Source: CAWEHQ01 sp051001995 (GTDB taxonomy: Bacteria; Actinomycetota; Thermoleophilia; Solirubrobacterales; Thermoleophilaceae). From it: DNA of 11,015 nt. The position numbers were made by a program, and so were the translations under genes. The stretch lies in NCBI GenBank assembly GCA_051001995.1, contig JBPCMT010000217.1, positions 1 to 11,015 on the forward strand, in the 5' to 3' direction. The stretch's first letter is position 1. Every line of letters begins with the position of its first letter. This document shows positions 1 to 5,503 of the stretch, piece after piece. Below the pieces are notes generated by a model. The model did no database searches. It was not told the origin of the DNA and saw only the letters and a list, made by a program, of their open reading frames with translations.

Positions 1-1
1 C

Positions 2-964
2 CTCGGGTCTGCCCGCCGCGGATCGGCCTGCGGCGAGGAGTTTCGCGCGCGGTCGCAGGCCACTATCGGCTACGAGCCGCGCGGCGGCCGGGTCGTCGCG
101 TTCGACCGCGACGACGCGGAGGAGCTGCGTCGCCTCCACGACTTCCAGCGCTCGCTCGGGCTCGATGTCGAGTGGCTGACGCGCAGCGACTGCCGGCGCC
201 TCGAGCCGGGTCTCGCGCCCGGGATCGCGGGCGGAATCCGGGCGCCACAGGACCACCAGGTCGAGCCGCGGGCGCTGCTCCGCGCCCTGGCCGGCGCGCT
301 CGAGCGCGCCGGCGGCGAGCTGGTGATAGCGGCCGACGTGCTGGAGATCGACGTTCACGGCGGTCGCGCCTCGGCGGTCCTGACCGCCGAAGGCCGCGTC
401 GAGGCCGGACACGTCGTCGTCGCCGCCGGCTGCTGGAGCGGCGCGATCGCCGGGCTTGACCCGGCCGACGTGCCGCCGGTGCGCCCCGTCAAGGGCCAGA
501 TCCTGCGGCTCGGCGGAGGCCGGTCGCCGCTGGCGTCGCACGCAGTCCACACGCCGCGCTGCTACGTCGTGCCGCGGGTGAGCGGCGAGGTCGTGGTCGG
601 CGCGACCGTCGAGGAGCGCGGCTTCGACACCGCCGTCACGGCGGGCGGCGTGCACCGCCTGCTCGAGGCGGCGTGGGAGGTGCTGCCGGAGGTCGGCGAG
701 CTCGAGCTGCTCGAGGCCTCGGCGCGGCTGCGTCCCGGCACGCCTGACAACCTGCCGATCGTGGGCTGCGGCGCGGTCGACGGTCTCGTCTGGGCGACCG
801 GTCACTACCGCAACGGCATCCTGCTGGCGCCGCTCACGGCCGGCGCGGTGCTCGCGACGATCACCGACGACCGACCCGCTCCGCTCGGCGAGGGGGTGGC
901 GCCGGGGCGCTTCGTCGCTCCCGCCGCGCCCCGGAATCCCGAGCTGGCCGAGAGCGCGCTGTGA
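2..964 (+). CDS. thiO: Glycine oxidase ThiO, 5'-truncated by the window edge
   Basis: This FAD-dependent oxidase of the DAO family oxidises glycine to dehydroglycine (iminoacetate) for thiazole synthesis in the cytoplasm. About 320 codons are visible, and the frame is open from base 2. Full-length ThiO is around 370 residues, so roughly the first 45-60, including the GxGxxG FAD-binding loop, lie upstream of the window. Visible family features are a GYEPRGGRVVAFDRD segment, the EPGLAPGIAGGIRAPQDHQV substrate-side block, KGQILRL in the middle, and the C-terminal block RLRPGTPDNLPIVG followed by WATGHYRNGILLAPLTA, which contacts the flavin and substrate. The stop TGA (962-964) overlaps the GTG start of thiS by four bases, so translation is probably coupled. 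A thiamin (TPP) riboswitch, if there is one, would be upstream and cannot be assessed. The first 15 residues match the family less well, but the frame is continuous and no better alternative frame is seen. Confidence 0.93.
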   Translation, partial: LGSARRGSACGEEFRARSQATIGYEPRGGRVVAFDRDDAEELRRLHDFQRSLGLDVEWLTRSDCRRLEPGLAPGIAGGIRAPQDHQVEPRALLRALAGALERAGGELVIAADVLEIDVHGGRASAVLTAEGRVEAGHVVVAAGCWSGAIAGLDPADVPPVRPVKGQILRLGGGRSPLASHAVHTPRCYVVPRVSGEVVVGATVEERGFDTAVTAGGVHRLLEAAWEVLPEVGELELLEASARLRPGTPDNLPIVGCGAVDGLVWATGHYRNGILLAPLTAGAVLATITDDRPAPLGEGVAPGRFVAPAAPRNPELAESAL

Positions 965-1170
965 GGGTGGTCCTCAACGGCCACGGCCATGAGCTCGAGG
1001 AGCCGGCCACGGTCAGCTCGGCGGTCGCGGCCATCGGCGCCCAGCCTCCGGCTCACGGTCTCGCGGTCGCCGTCGACGGCGAGGTGGTGCCGCGCGGCGA
1101 CTGGGAGCGCACGCCGCTCGCCGACGGTCAGCGGGTCGAGGTGCTGCGCGCGGTCCAGGGGGGCGCGTGA
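961..1170 (+). CDS. thiS: Sulfur carrier protein ThiS, with C-terminal GGA
   Basis: This is a 69-residue ubiquitin-fold sulfur carrier. In the family, the C-terminal Gly-Gly is adenylated by ThiF and turned into a thiocarboxylate that donates sulfur to ThiG. The sequence has the usual opening (VVLNGHGHELEEPATVSSAV), a central GLAVAVDGEVVPRGDW strand-turn and the closing VEVLRAVQGG. The GTG start at 961 overlaps the thiO stop as GTGA, and the stop overlaps the thiG GTG in the same way, so the three genes form a tight operon. The odd feature is one residue: codons before the stop read GGG GGC GCG, so the protein ends Gly-Gly-Ala, whereas standard ThiS ends in Gly-Gly. That Ala would have to be removed before adenylation, or it is a sequence error. 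No thiF or thiE is visible in the window. Confidence 0.93.
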   Translation: MRVVLNGHGHELEEPATVSSAVAAIGAQPPAHGLAVAVDGEVVPRGDWERTPLADGQRVEVLRAVQGGA

Positions 1171-1979
1171 GCCGTACGACGCCCGCTGACGCGCACGAGG
1201 CGACGGCCGGCCCGCTCGAGGTCGCCGGGCGCCGCCTCACGTCGCGCCTGATCATCGGCACCGGCGGGTTCCGTACGCTCGAGTCGATCGAGGCGGCGGT
1301 CGAGGCGTCGGGCGCCGAGCTCGCCACCGTCGCGCTGCGCCGCGTGGACCCGAGCGCGCGCGGCTCGATCGTCGACGTGCTGCGCGACGCCGGCTGCGAC
1401 CTGCTTCCGAACACCGCCGGGTGCTTCACGGCGCGTGACGCCGTGACCACCGCGCGACTCGCCCGCGAGGCGCTCGCGACCGACTGGGTGAAGCTCGAGG
1501 TGATCGGCGACGACCGGACGCTCCTGCCGGATCCCGCAGAGACGCTTGTGGCGGCGGAGCAGCTCGTGGCGGACGGTTTCGTCGTGTTTCCCTACACCAA
1601 CGACGATCCGGTGCTCGCCTCACGCCTCGAGCAGGCGGGTTGCGCCGCGGTCATGCCGCTCGGGTCTCCGATCGGCAGCGGCATGGGTATCCGCAACCCC
1701 TACAACCTGCGCATGATCGTCGCTGCGGCGAGCGTGCCGGTGATCCTGGACGCGGGCATCGGCACGGCATCGGACGCGGCGATCGCGATGGAGCTCGGTT
1801 GCGACGGCGTGCTGCTCGCGAGCTCGGTCACTCGCGCCGAAAACCCCGCGCGGATGGCGCGCGCCATGCGCCTCGCCGTCGAGGCCGGCCGTCTGGCGCA
1901 CGAGGCCGGCCGCATCCCGCGGCGCCTCTACGGAGAGGCCTCGACGCCGACCGAGGGCCTCCCGGACCTGGATGGCTGA
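1167..1979 (+). CDS. thiG: Thiazole synthase ThiG
   Basis: ThiG is a TIM-barrel enzyme that condenses 1-deoxy-D-xylulose 5-phosphate, dehydroglycine (from ThiO) and sulfur (from ThiS thiocarboxylate) into the thiazole phosphate carboxylate. The 270 residues match the family along their whole length: LIIGTGGF near 28-35, TVALRRVDP near 54-62, LLPNTAGCFTARDAV near 79-93, and the block DWVKLEVIGDD, where Lys109 is the expected Schiff-base lysine. PLGSPIGSGMGIRNPYNL and ILDAGIGTASDAA form the phosphate-binding region, and the protein ends with RIPRRLYGEASTPTEGLPDLDG-type sequence. Translation starts at GTG 1167, overlapping the thiS stop by GTGA. A small SnoaL-like gene follows 42 bp downstream on the same strand. 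The last codons of thiG (GATGGCTGA) are repeated at the start of that next gene. Confidence 0.96.
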   Translation: MSRTTPADAHEATAGPLEVAGRRLTSRLIIGTGGFRTLESIEAAVEASGAELATVALRRVDPSARGSIVDVLRDAGCDLLPNTAGCFTARDAVTTARLAREALATDWVKLEVIGDDRTLLPDPAETLVAAEQLVADGFVVFPYTNDDPVLASRLEQAGCAAVMPLGSPIGSGMGIRNPYNLRMIVAAASVPVILDAGIGTASDAAIAMELGCDGVLLASSVTRAENPARMARAMRLAVEAGRLAHEAGRIPRRLYGEASTPTEGLPDLDG

Positions 1980-2009
1980 TTTCACGAGCCAGGCCCACGC
2001 GGCCGTAGA

Positions 2010-2030
2010 GTCAGCCATCTGATGGCTGAC
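2010..2030. promoter_or_regulatory. Perfect inverted repeat over the start of the SnoaL-like gene
   Basis: The arms GTCAGCCATC (2010-2019) and GATGGCTGAC (2021-2030) are exact reverse complements around a single T at 2020. The ATG of the downstream gene (2022) lies inside the right arm. As RNA, eight pairs around a five-base TCTGA loop would be possible; as DNA, it has the form of a repressor operator. A TAGAGT hexamer at 2006-2011 resembles an actinobacterial TAnnnT -10 element and overlaps the left arm. No Shine-Dalgarno sequence is seen between 1980 and 2021. The same GATGGCTGA also forms the end of thiG (1971-1979), giving the left arm a second possible partner. The function is inferred only; part of the symmetry could be chance in GC-rich coding sequence. 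Confidence 0.5.
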
Positions 2031-2534
2031 GCGACAGAGACCTCGCGCTCGCCCGTGCGTCCGCCGCTCGACGCACTGGCGGACTCCTGGGAGGCGGCAT
2101 GGGTGGGCCGGCGGGCGGCGAGCTTCACCGACTGCTGCACCGGCGACATCCAGTACGAGGACCCCGTCGTGGTCGAGCCGGCGCTCGGAGTCGAGGTGCT
2201 CGCCGGGCACGCCAAGCGGCTCTGGCAGGCGTTCCCCGACATCCGGATCGAGCGGACCGGTCAGCGGATCGGGTCCGCCGGCTTTGCCTGCTTGCCGTGG
2301 CGCGTGCTCGGGACGCACCGAGGCGACCTGGCCGGGCTTCCCGCCACCGGCCGCTTCCTGACGCTGCACGGCATTCACTACGTCGAGATCGCCGACGGCC
2401 GAATCCGGCGCGCGCGCGGCTTCTTCGACCTCTACGACGCCGGCGCCCAGCTCGGGCTGCTGCCCACCCGCGGCGGGCTGGGAGAGACGGCTCTGCTGCT
2501 GCTGCGCGGCTTCGGGCTCCGCCCGCGGGCCTAG
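2022..2534 (+). CDS. SnoaL-like / ester cyclase family (NTF2-fold) protein
   Basis: The 170-residue protein resembles the SnoaL-like polyketide cyclase/ester cyclase group of NTF2-fold proteins, a family that also contains many uncharacterised small-molecule enzymes. Matching features are an N-terminal helix with DSWEAAWVGRRAASF, the strand YEDPVVVEPALGVE, the helix LAGHAKRLWQAFPDIRIE (60-77), the strand WRVLGTHRGDLAGLPATGRF (93-112), and HGIHYVEIADGRIRRARGFFD (116-136). The GLPATGR turn and the aromatic FFDLYD end are typical of the group. The last 30 residues are Leu/Arg-rich and less typical. The start ATG 2022 is the best family fit; it has no ribosome-binding site and sits in an inverted repeat. 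The gene is 42 bp after thiG, so read-through from the thi operon is possible, but a link to thiamin is not established. The substrate is unknown. Confidence 0.85.
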   Translation: MADATETSRSPVRPPLDALADSWEAAWVGRRAASFTDCCTGDIQYEDPVVVEPALGVEVLAGHAKRLWQAFPDIRIERTGQRIGSAGFACLPWRVLGTHRGDLAGLPATGRFLTLHGIHYVEIADGRIRRARGFFDLYDAGAQLGLLPTRGGLGETALLLLRGFGLRPRA

Positions 2535-3460
2535 GCCGCCCCGGCAGAGCGTTCGAAGAAGGCCCGCGCGTTGTCGCGGAGCATGGCGTCGATCTGCTCC
2601 TGCGTGACGCCGCGCTCGAGCAGCGCCGGCACCACGTCCCCGACGACGTGCAGAAAATGCCAGTTCGGCGAGACCTGGGCCTCGAGGCCCGGCGGGAACC
2701 AGTCGCTGAAGCAGTTCGCGTCCTGGGACAGGATCATTTGCCCGGCGTGGCCGCGTTCGCACATCGCCACGACGGTGTTCACGCGATCCTCGAGCGGCAG
2801 CAGGATGTCCAGGCCGAAGCGGTCCATGCCGAGCAATGCACCCGATCCGGCAAGCCGCTCGAGGTAGTCGACGTCGGTCGTGTCGCCGCAGTGCGCGAGC
2901 ATTACCCGCGCCGGATCGACGCCCTCCTCGGCGAGGATCCCCAATGCGTCGGTGCCGCGCTCACTGGGCGCGTGCGTGTGGACGCAGACCGGCGCGCCGG
3001 TCTCCTTGTGGATTCGGCATACCGAGCGCACCACGCGCTCGATGTGCTCGGTCAGCCCCGCGGCGTCGATCGCGCACTTGAGGATCGCCGGCTTGACGCC
3101 GCTTGCCTCGATTCCGTCGGTCAGATCGGCGCGCAGCAGCGCGTCGAGCGGCTCGCCGCCGCCGAGCAGCGTTCCGGGCCCGGAGAAGTGCCAGGGTCGC
3201 GGCAAGACGTCATAGGTGTAGAGCCCGGTGGCGAGCACCACGTTCAGGCCGCTGCCCTCGCATGCCCGCTGGATGAGATCGAGCGAACGTCCGAGCCCGA
3301 TCGGACTCAATTCGACGAGCGTGTCGATACCGCCCTCCTTGGCCGCGCGCAACGTCTTCCGGGCCTTGGGCACCTCCACCTCTGGGTCCCAGCCGTTGAA
3401 GCCCGGATGGGCGATCTGGATCTCGACGGTGAGATTGAAGACGTGCTCGTGCATGAGCAC
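2531..3460 (-). CDS. Phosphotriesterase-family metal-dependent hydrolase
   Basis: This is a TIM-barrel member of the amidohydrolase superfamily, phosphotriesterase/PTE-like lactonase branch. Numbering from GTG 3460 (309 residues), all expected binuclear metal ligands are visible: His4 and His6 in LMHEHVF, a candidate carbamylated Lys128 in AILKCAID, His161 in VCVHTHA, His190 in VMLAHCGD, and Asp247 in ILSQDANCF. The C-terminus (VVPALLERGVTQEQIDAMLRDNARAFFE) is the usual family ending. The native substrate (lactone, ester or phosphoester) cannot be told. The start is problematic: family-like sequence IETLNGPLDTADLGT continues upstream in frame to about 3514, but no ATG, GTG or TTG precedes GTG 3460 before an in-frame TAG at 3526-3524. 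An ATC at 3514-3512 with an AGGG seven bases before it is a possible unusual start. The gene follows argF by a few tens of bases or less and is probably cotranscribed. Confidence 0.9.
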   Translation of the reverse strand: MLMHEHVFNLTVEIQIAHPGFNGWDPEVEVPKARKTLRAAKEGGIDTLVELSPIGLGRSLDLIQRACEGSGLNVVLATGLYTYDVLPRPWHFSGPGTLLGGGEPLDALLRADLTDGIEASGVKPAILKCAIDAAGLTEHIERVVRSVCRIHKETGAPVCVHTHAPSERGTDALGILAEEGVDPARVMLAHCGDTTDVDYLERLAGSGALLGMDRFGLDILLPLEDRVNTVVAMCERGHAGQMILSQDANCFSDWFPPGLEAQVSPNWHFLHVVGDVVPALLERGVTQEQIDAMLRDNARAFFERSAGAA

Positions 3461-3529
3461 CGTGCCGAGATCGGCTGTGTCGAGCGGCCCGTTGAGGGTC
3501 TCGATCGTCGCGATGCAGCGACCCTACCG

Positions 3530-4462
3530 CTAGGGGACGGTCCCGGTCAGCAGCAGCTCCAGCAGCGCCTTCTGCGCGTGCAGCCGGTTCTCCGCCTGGT
3601 CCCAGACGGCGGAGCGCGGCCCGTAGAGCACCTCGGCGCTGATCTCCTCCCCCGGGTGCGCGGGCAGGCAGTGGAGTGCCACCGCGTCGCCTCTCGCGCG
3701 CGCTAGGAGCGCGTCGTCCAGGCGGTATGGCGCGAGCCGCTCCCGCCGCCGAGGGGCCTCTGCCTCGTCGCCCATGCTGACCCAGACGTCCGTGTAGAGG
3801 GCGTGAGCGCCGCGAACGGCCTCCTCGGAGTCGCTCAGGATCGACACCGGCGCGTCCTGCGCCCGGTCCTGCGCGAGCCGCACGACGTTCTCGTCGGGGG
3901 CCAGCTCGGGTGGGGTCGCGACAGCGACTTCCACTCCGAGCGTGGCGCCGAGCAGCATCAGCGAGCTCGTCACGTTGTTGCCATCGCCGAGGTAGGCGAG
4001 CTTCAGGCCGGCGAGCGTCCCGAAGCGCTCGCGCAGCGTGAGCATGTCGGCCAGCGCCTGGCAGGGGTGATGCTCGTCGGTGAGCATGTTCACCACCGGC
4101 ACGCGCGCGCTCGCGGCGAGCTGTTCGAGCATCGCGTGACTGCCGGTTCGCACCCCGATCGCATGCACGTACCTCGACAGCACGACCGCCGTGTCACGCA
4201 ACGACTCTCCGCGCGCGAGCTGGAGGTCGCCGCCGCTCAGCACCACGGCGGTGCCGCCGAGCTCGGCGATTCCGACCTCGAACGAGACGCGCGTACGCGT
4301 GGAGGGCCGCTCGAAGATCAGCGCCACGCTGCGGCCGTCGAGCGGACGCGACCGGGGGCCCTTATCGTCCGCGCGTATCCGCTTGAGCTCAAGCGCGCGG
4401 TCGAGCACGCGCTCGAGCTCGTCGCGCGCGAGCTCCAAGCCGGTGAGGAAGTGCCGCGGCAC
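3530..4462 (-). CDS. argF: Ornithine carbamoyltransferase ArgF
   Basis: This cytoplasmic enzyme transfers carbamoyl phosphate to ornithine to make citrulline in arginine synthesis. The 310-residue length is standard. The carbamoyl phosphate site is FERPSTRTRVSFE (STRTR at 54-58), followed by GGDLQLARGESLRDT (77-91) and the HHPCQALAD block (131-139). LGDGNNVTSS (158-167) begins the ornithine domain. DVWVSMG (225-231) carries the SMG loop that separates ornithine from aspartate carbamoyltransferases, and HCLPAH (264-269) holds the catalytic Cys265. One small variation is Pro after HCLPAH, where Arg is common in the family. The start is GTG 4462, with no Shine-Dalgarno sequence but a TACGAT hexamer ending exactly six bases upstream, which suggests a leaderless transcript. 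No other arg gene lies in the window; the downstream neighbour is the phosphotriesterase-like gene. Confidence 0.97.
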   Translation of the reverse strand: MPRHFLTGLELARDELERVLDRALELKRIRADDKGPRSRPLDGRSVALIFERPSTRTRVSFEVGIAELGGTAVVLSGGDLQLARGESLRDTAVVLSRYVHAIGVRTGSHAMLEQLAASARVPVVNMLTDEHHPCQALADMLTLRERFGTLAGLKLAYLGDGNNVTSSLMLLGATLGVEVAVATPPELAPDENVVRLAQDRAQDAPVSILSDSEEAVRGAHALYTDVWVSMGDEAEAPRRRERLAPYRLDDALLARARGDAVALHCLPAHPGEEISAEVLYGPRSAVWDQAENRLHAQKALLELLLTGTVP

Positions 4463-4468
4463 CGCGGG

Positions 4469-4474
4469 ATCGTA
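4469..4474 (-). promoter_or_regulatory. Candidate -10 element of argF (TACGAT)
   Basis: On the minus strand TACGAT is followed by six bases (CCCGCG) and then the GTG start. This fits the actinobacterial TAnnnT -10 consensus with transcription beginning at or next to the start codon, hence a leaderless mRNA. No convincing -35 element is seen 16-18 bases upstream. Confidence 0.55.
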
Positions 4475-4543
4475 GCCACCCGCCGGGGCGCCTCATGGGC
4501 GCGGCTGCGGCTCCGGCGCGCTGTGCCGTGCGCGCCGTCGCGG

Positions 4544-4549
4544 TAGGCT
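4544..4549 (+). promoter_or_regulatory. Candidate -10 element (TAGGCT) of the phasin-like gene
   Basis: TAGGCT matches TAnnnT and lies 47 bases before the ATG at 4597, leaving a leader of roughly 40 bases that contains a good Shine-Dalgarno sequence. The -35 position (about 4521-4526, CTGTGC) is poor. The 134-bp divergent gap 4463-4596 holds this element and the argF -10 on the other strand; nothing else is recognised in it. Confidence 0.35.
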
Positions 4550-4580
4550 GGCGCCCCGAAGCGTCGCCAAACGCGTCGGC

Positions 4581-4592
4581 AAGGAGGAGAGG
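4581..4592 (+). promoter_or_regulatory. Strong ribosome-binding site of the phasin-like gene
   Basis: AAGGAGGAGAGG contains a full AGGAGG (4582-4587) nine bases before ATG 4597. It decides the start: an in-frame ATG at 4495 would add 34 residues but has no such site, and its reading would run through the putative promoter. It is the clearest Shine-Dalgarno sequence in the window, suggesting high expression. Confidence 0.8.
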
Positions 4593-4596
4593 ACGG

Positions 4597-5460
4597 ATGG
4601 CCCAGACTCGGAGCAGTTCCCCGCGCAAGAGCGGCGTGCGCGCCGCCAGCAAGTCGCCCTCGAGCGGCCGCGGCACGACGAGCTCGAGGAAGTCGTCCGC
4701 GAGCGCGCGCGGGCGGTCGAGCTCGTCGTCGAGCCGCTCAACCAAGGCGTCGGCCACGAAGCGCCGCGCGGCCGCGAAGAAGGGCGGCGAGGCGCGTGGG
4801 CGGCAACAGACCGCGCGCAAGCGGGCGTCGCAGACCGCGACCAAGGCAACCCGGCCGGCGCAGCGAACGGCGCGCGCGGCCGGCTCGGACAGCGCCGGCA
4901 AGGCCGTGGCGGACTTCCGCGAGGCGCTGGCCGCGGGCATCGTGCGGCCGACGAACCTCGTGATCCTCTCGCGCGACCGCATCGAGGAGGTCATGACCGA
5001 CGCCGTCAAGCGCGGCCGTATGACCGTGGACGATGCTCAGAAGCTCGCCGACTCGTTGGTCCGCCGCGCACGCAAGGAGACGAGCGACGTGGTCTCAGAC
5101 CTCGAGCAGCTCCTCGGGCGCGGACGCGACCGGGTCGAGGAGCGCACCGACACGGCGCGCAGGCGCGGGGAGAGCGCCGCCGGGCGTGCGCGCAGGGATC
5201 TCGGTGGGGCAACGGCGAAGGTGCGCTCGCGCGCGGTGAAGAGCGCCGGGCCGGCCCTCGCGCCCGTCGATCGCGCCCGCAGGGTGGCCGGCGTGGGCCC
5301 GAGCTTTCCGATCACGGACTACGACGACCTGACGGCCGCGGAGGTGCAGGGCCGGCTCACCGACCTGACGCCGGCCGAGCTACGCAAGGTTCGCGATCAC
5401 GAGAAGCGCAACGCGAACCGCAAGTCGGTCCTCAACAGCATCAACCAGAAGCTCGGTTAG
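4597..5460 (+). CDS. Basic phasin-like / histone-like protein with Ser/Arg/Lys-rich tail
   Basis: The 287-residue protein has three parts. Residues 1-98 are low complexity, dominated by Ser, Arg, Lys, Ala and Thr, very likely disordered and able to bind nucleic acid or polyanions, like an H1-type tail. Residues about 103-178 (VADFREALAAGIVRPTNLVI, then SRDRIEEVMTDAVKRGRMTV, DDAQKLADSLVRRARKETSD and a helix ending LEQLLGR) are amphipathic helix resembling phasin / PHA-granule regulator proteins. After a basic linker, residues 237-286 form a compact module (FPITDYDDLTAAEVQGRLTD ... RKVRDHEKRNANRKSVLNSI) that I cannot name. No signal peptide or membrane segment is seen. The start at ATG 4597 is set by a strong ribosome-binding site. 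The gene is divergent from argF and convergent with the peptidase gene. It could be a polyhydroxyalkanoate-granule protein, a nucleoid protein or both. The phasin assignment rests on pattern resemblance, so function is uncertain. Confidence 0.82.
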   Translation: MAQTRSSSPRKSGVRAASKSPSSGRGTTSSRKSSASARGRSSSSSSRSTKASATKRRAAAKKGGEARGRQQTARKRASQTATKATRPAQRTARAAGSDSAGKAVADFREALAAGIVRPTNLVILSRDRIEEVMTDAVKRGRMTVDDAQKLADSLVRRARKETSDVVSDLEQLLGRGRDRVEERTDTARRRGESAAGRARRDLGGATAKVRSRAVKSAGPALAPVDRARRVAGVGPSFPITDYDDLTAAEVQGRLTDLTPAELRKVRDHEKRNANRKSVLNSINQKLG

Positions 5461-5503
5461 CCGCGCGCCGGAAGGGAGCCGTCGCGGCGCCCGGTCACGG
5501 CGG

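Noticed and set aside
1620..2762. A 380-codon open frame on the - strand
   Set aside because: It lies antisense to thiG and the SnoaL-like gene and runs into the phosphotriesterase-like gene in a different frame; the composition is shadow-like and no domain is recognisable.
2099..3706. A 535-codon open frame on the + strand
   Set aside because: It runs through the SnoaL-like gene in another frame and antisense to the phosphotriesterase-like gene and part of argF. Its translation is Arg/Ala/Gly-rich with no family motif, as expected of shadow frames in GC-rich DNA.
4495..4596. A 34-residue N-terminal extension of the phasin-like protein from ATG 4495
   Set aside because: The strong AGGAGG is positioned for ATG 4597 and a plausible -10 element lies within the proposed extension, so this stretch is more likely promoter and leader.
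5461..5503. A possible terminator between the convergent phasin-like and peptidase genes
   Set aside because: GCGCCG (5465-5470) and CGGCGC (5485-5490) could form a six-pair stem, but the 14-base loop, lack of a T-run and abundance of such words in GC-rich DNA make it unconvincing.
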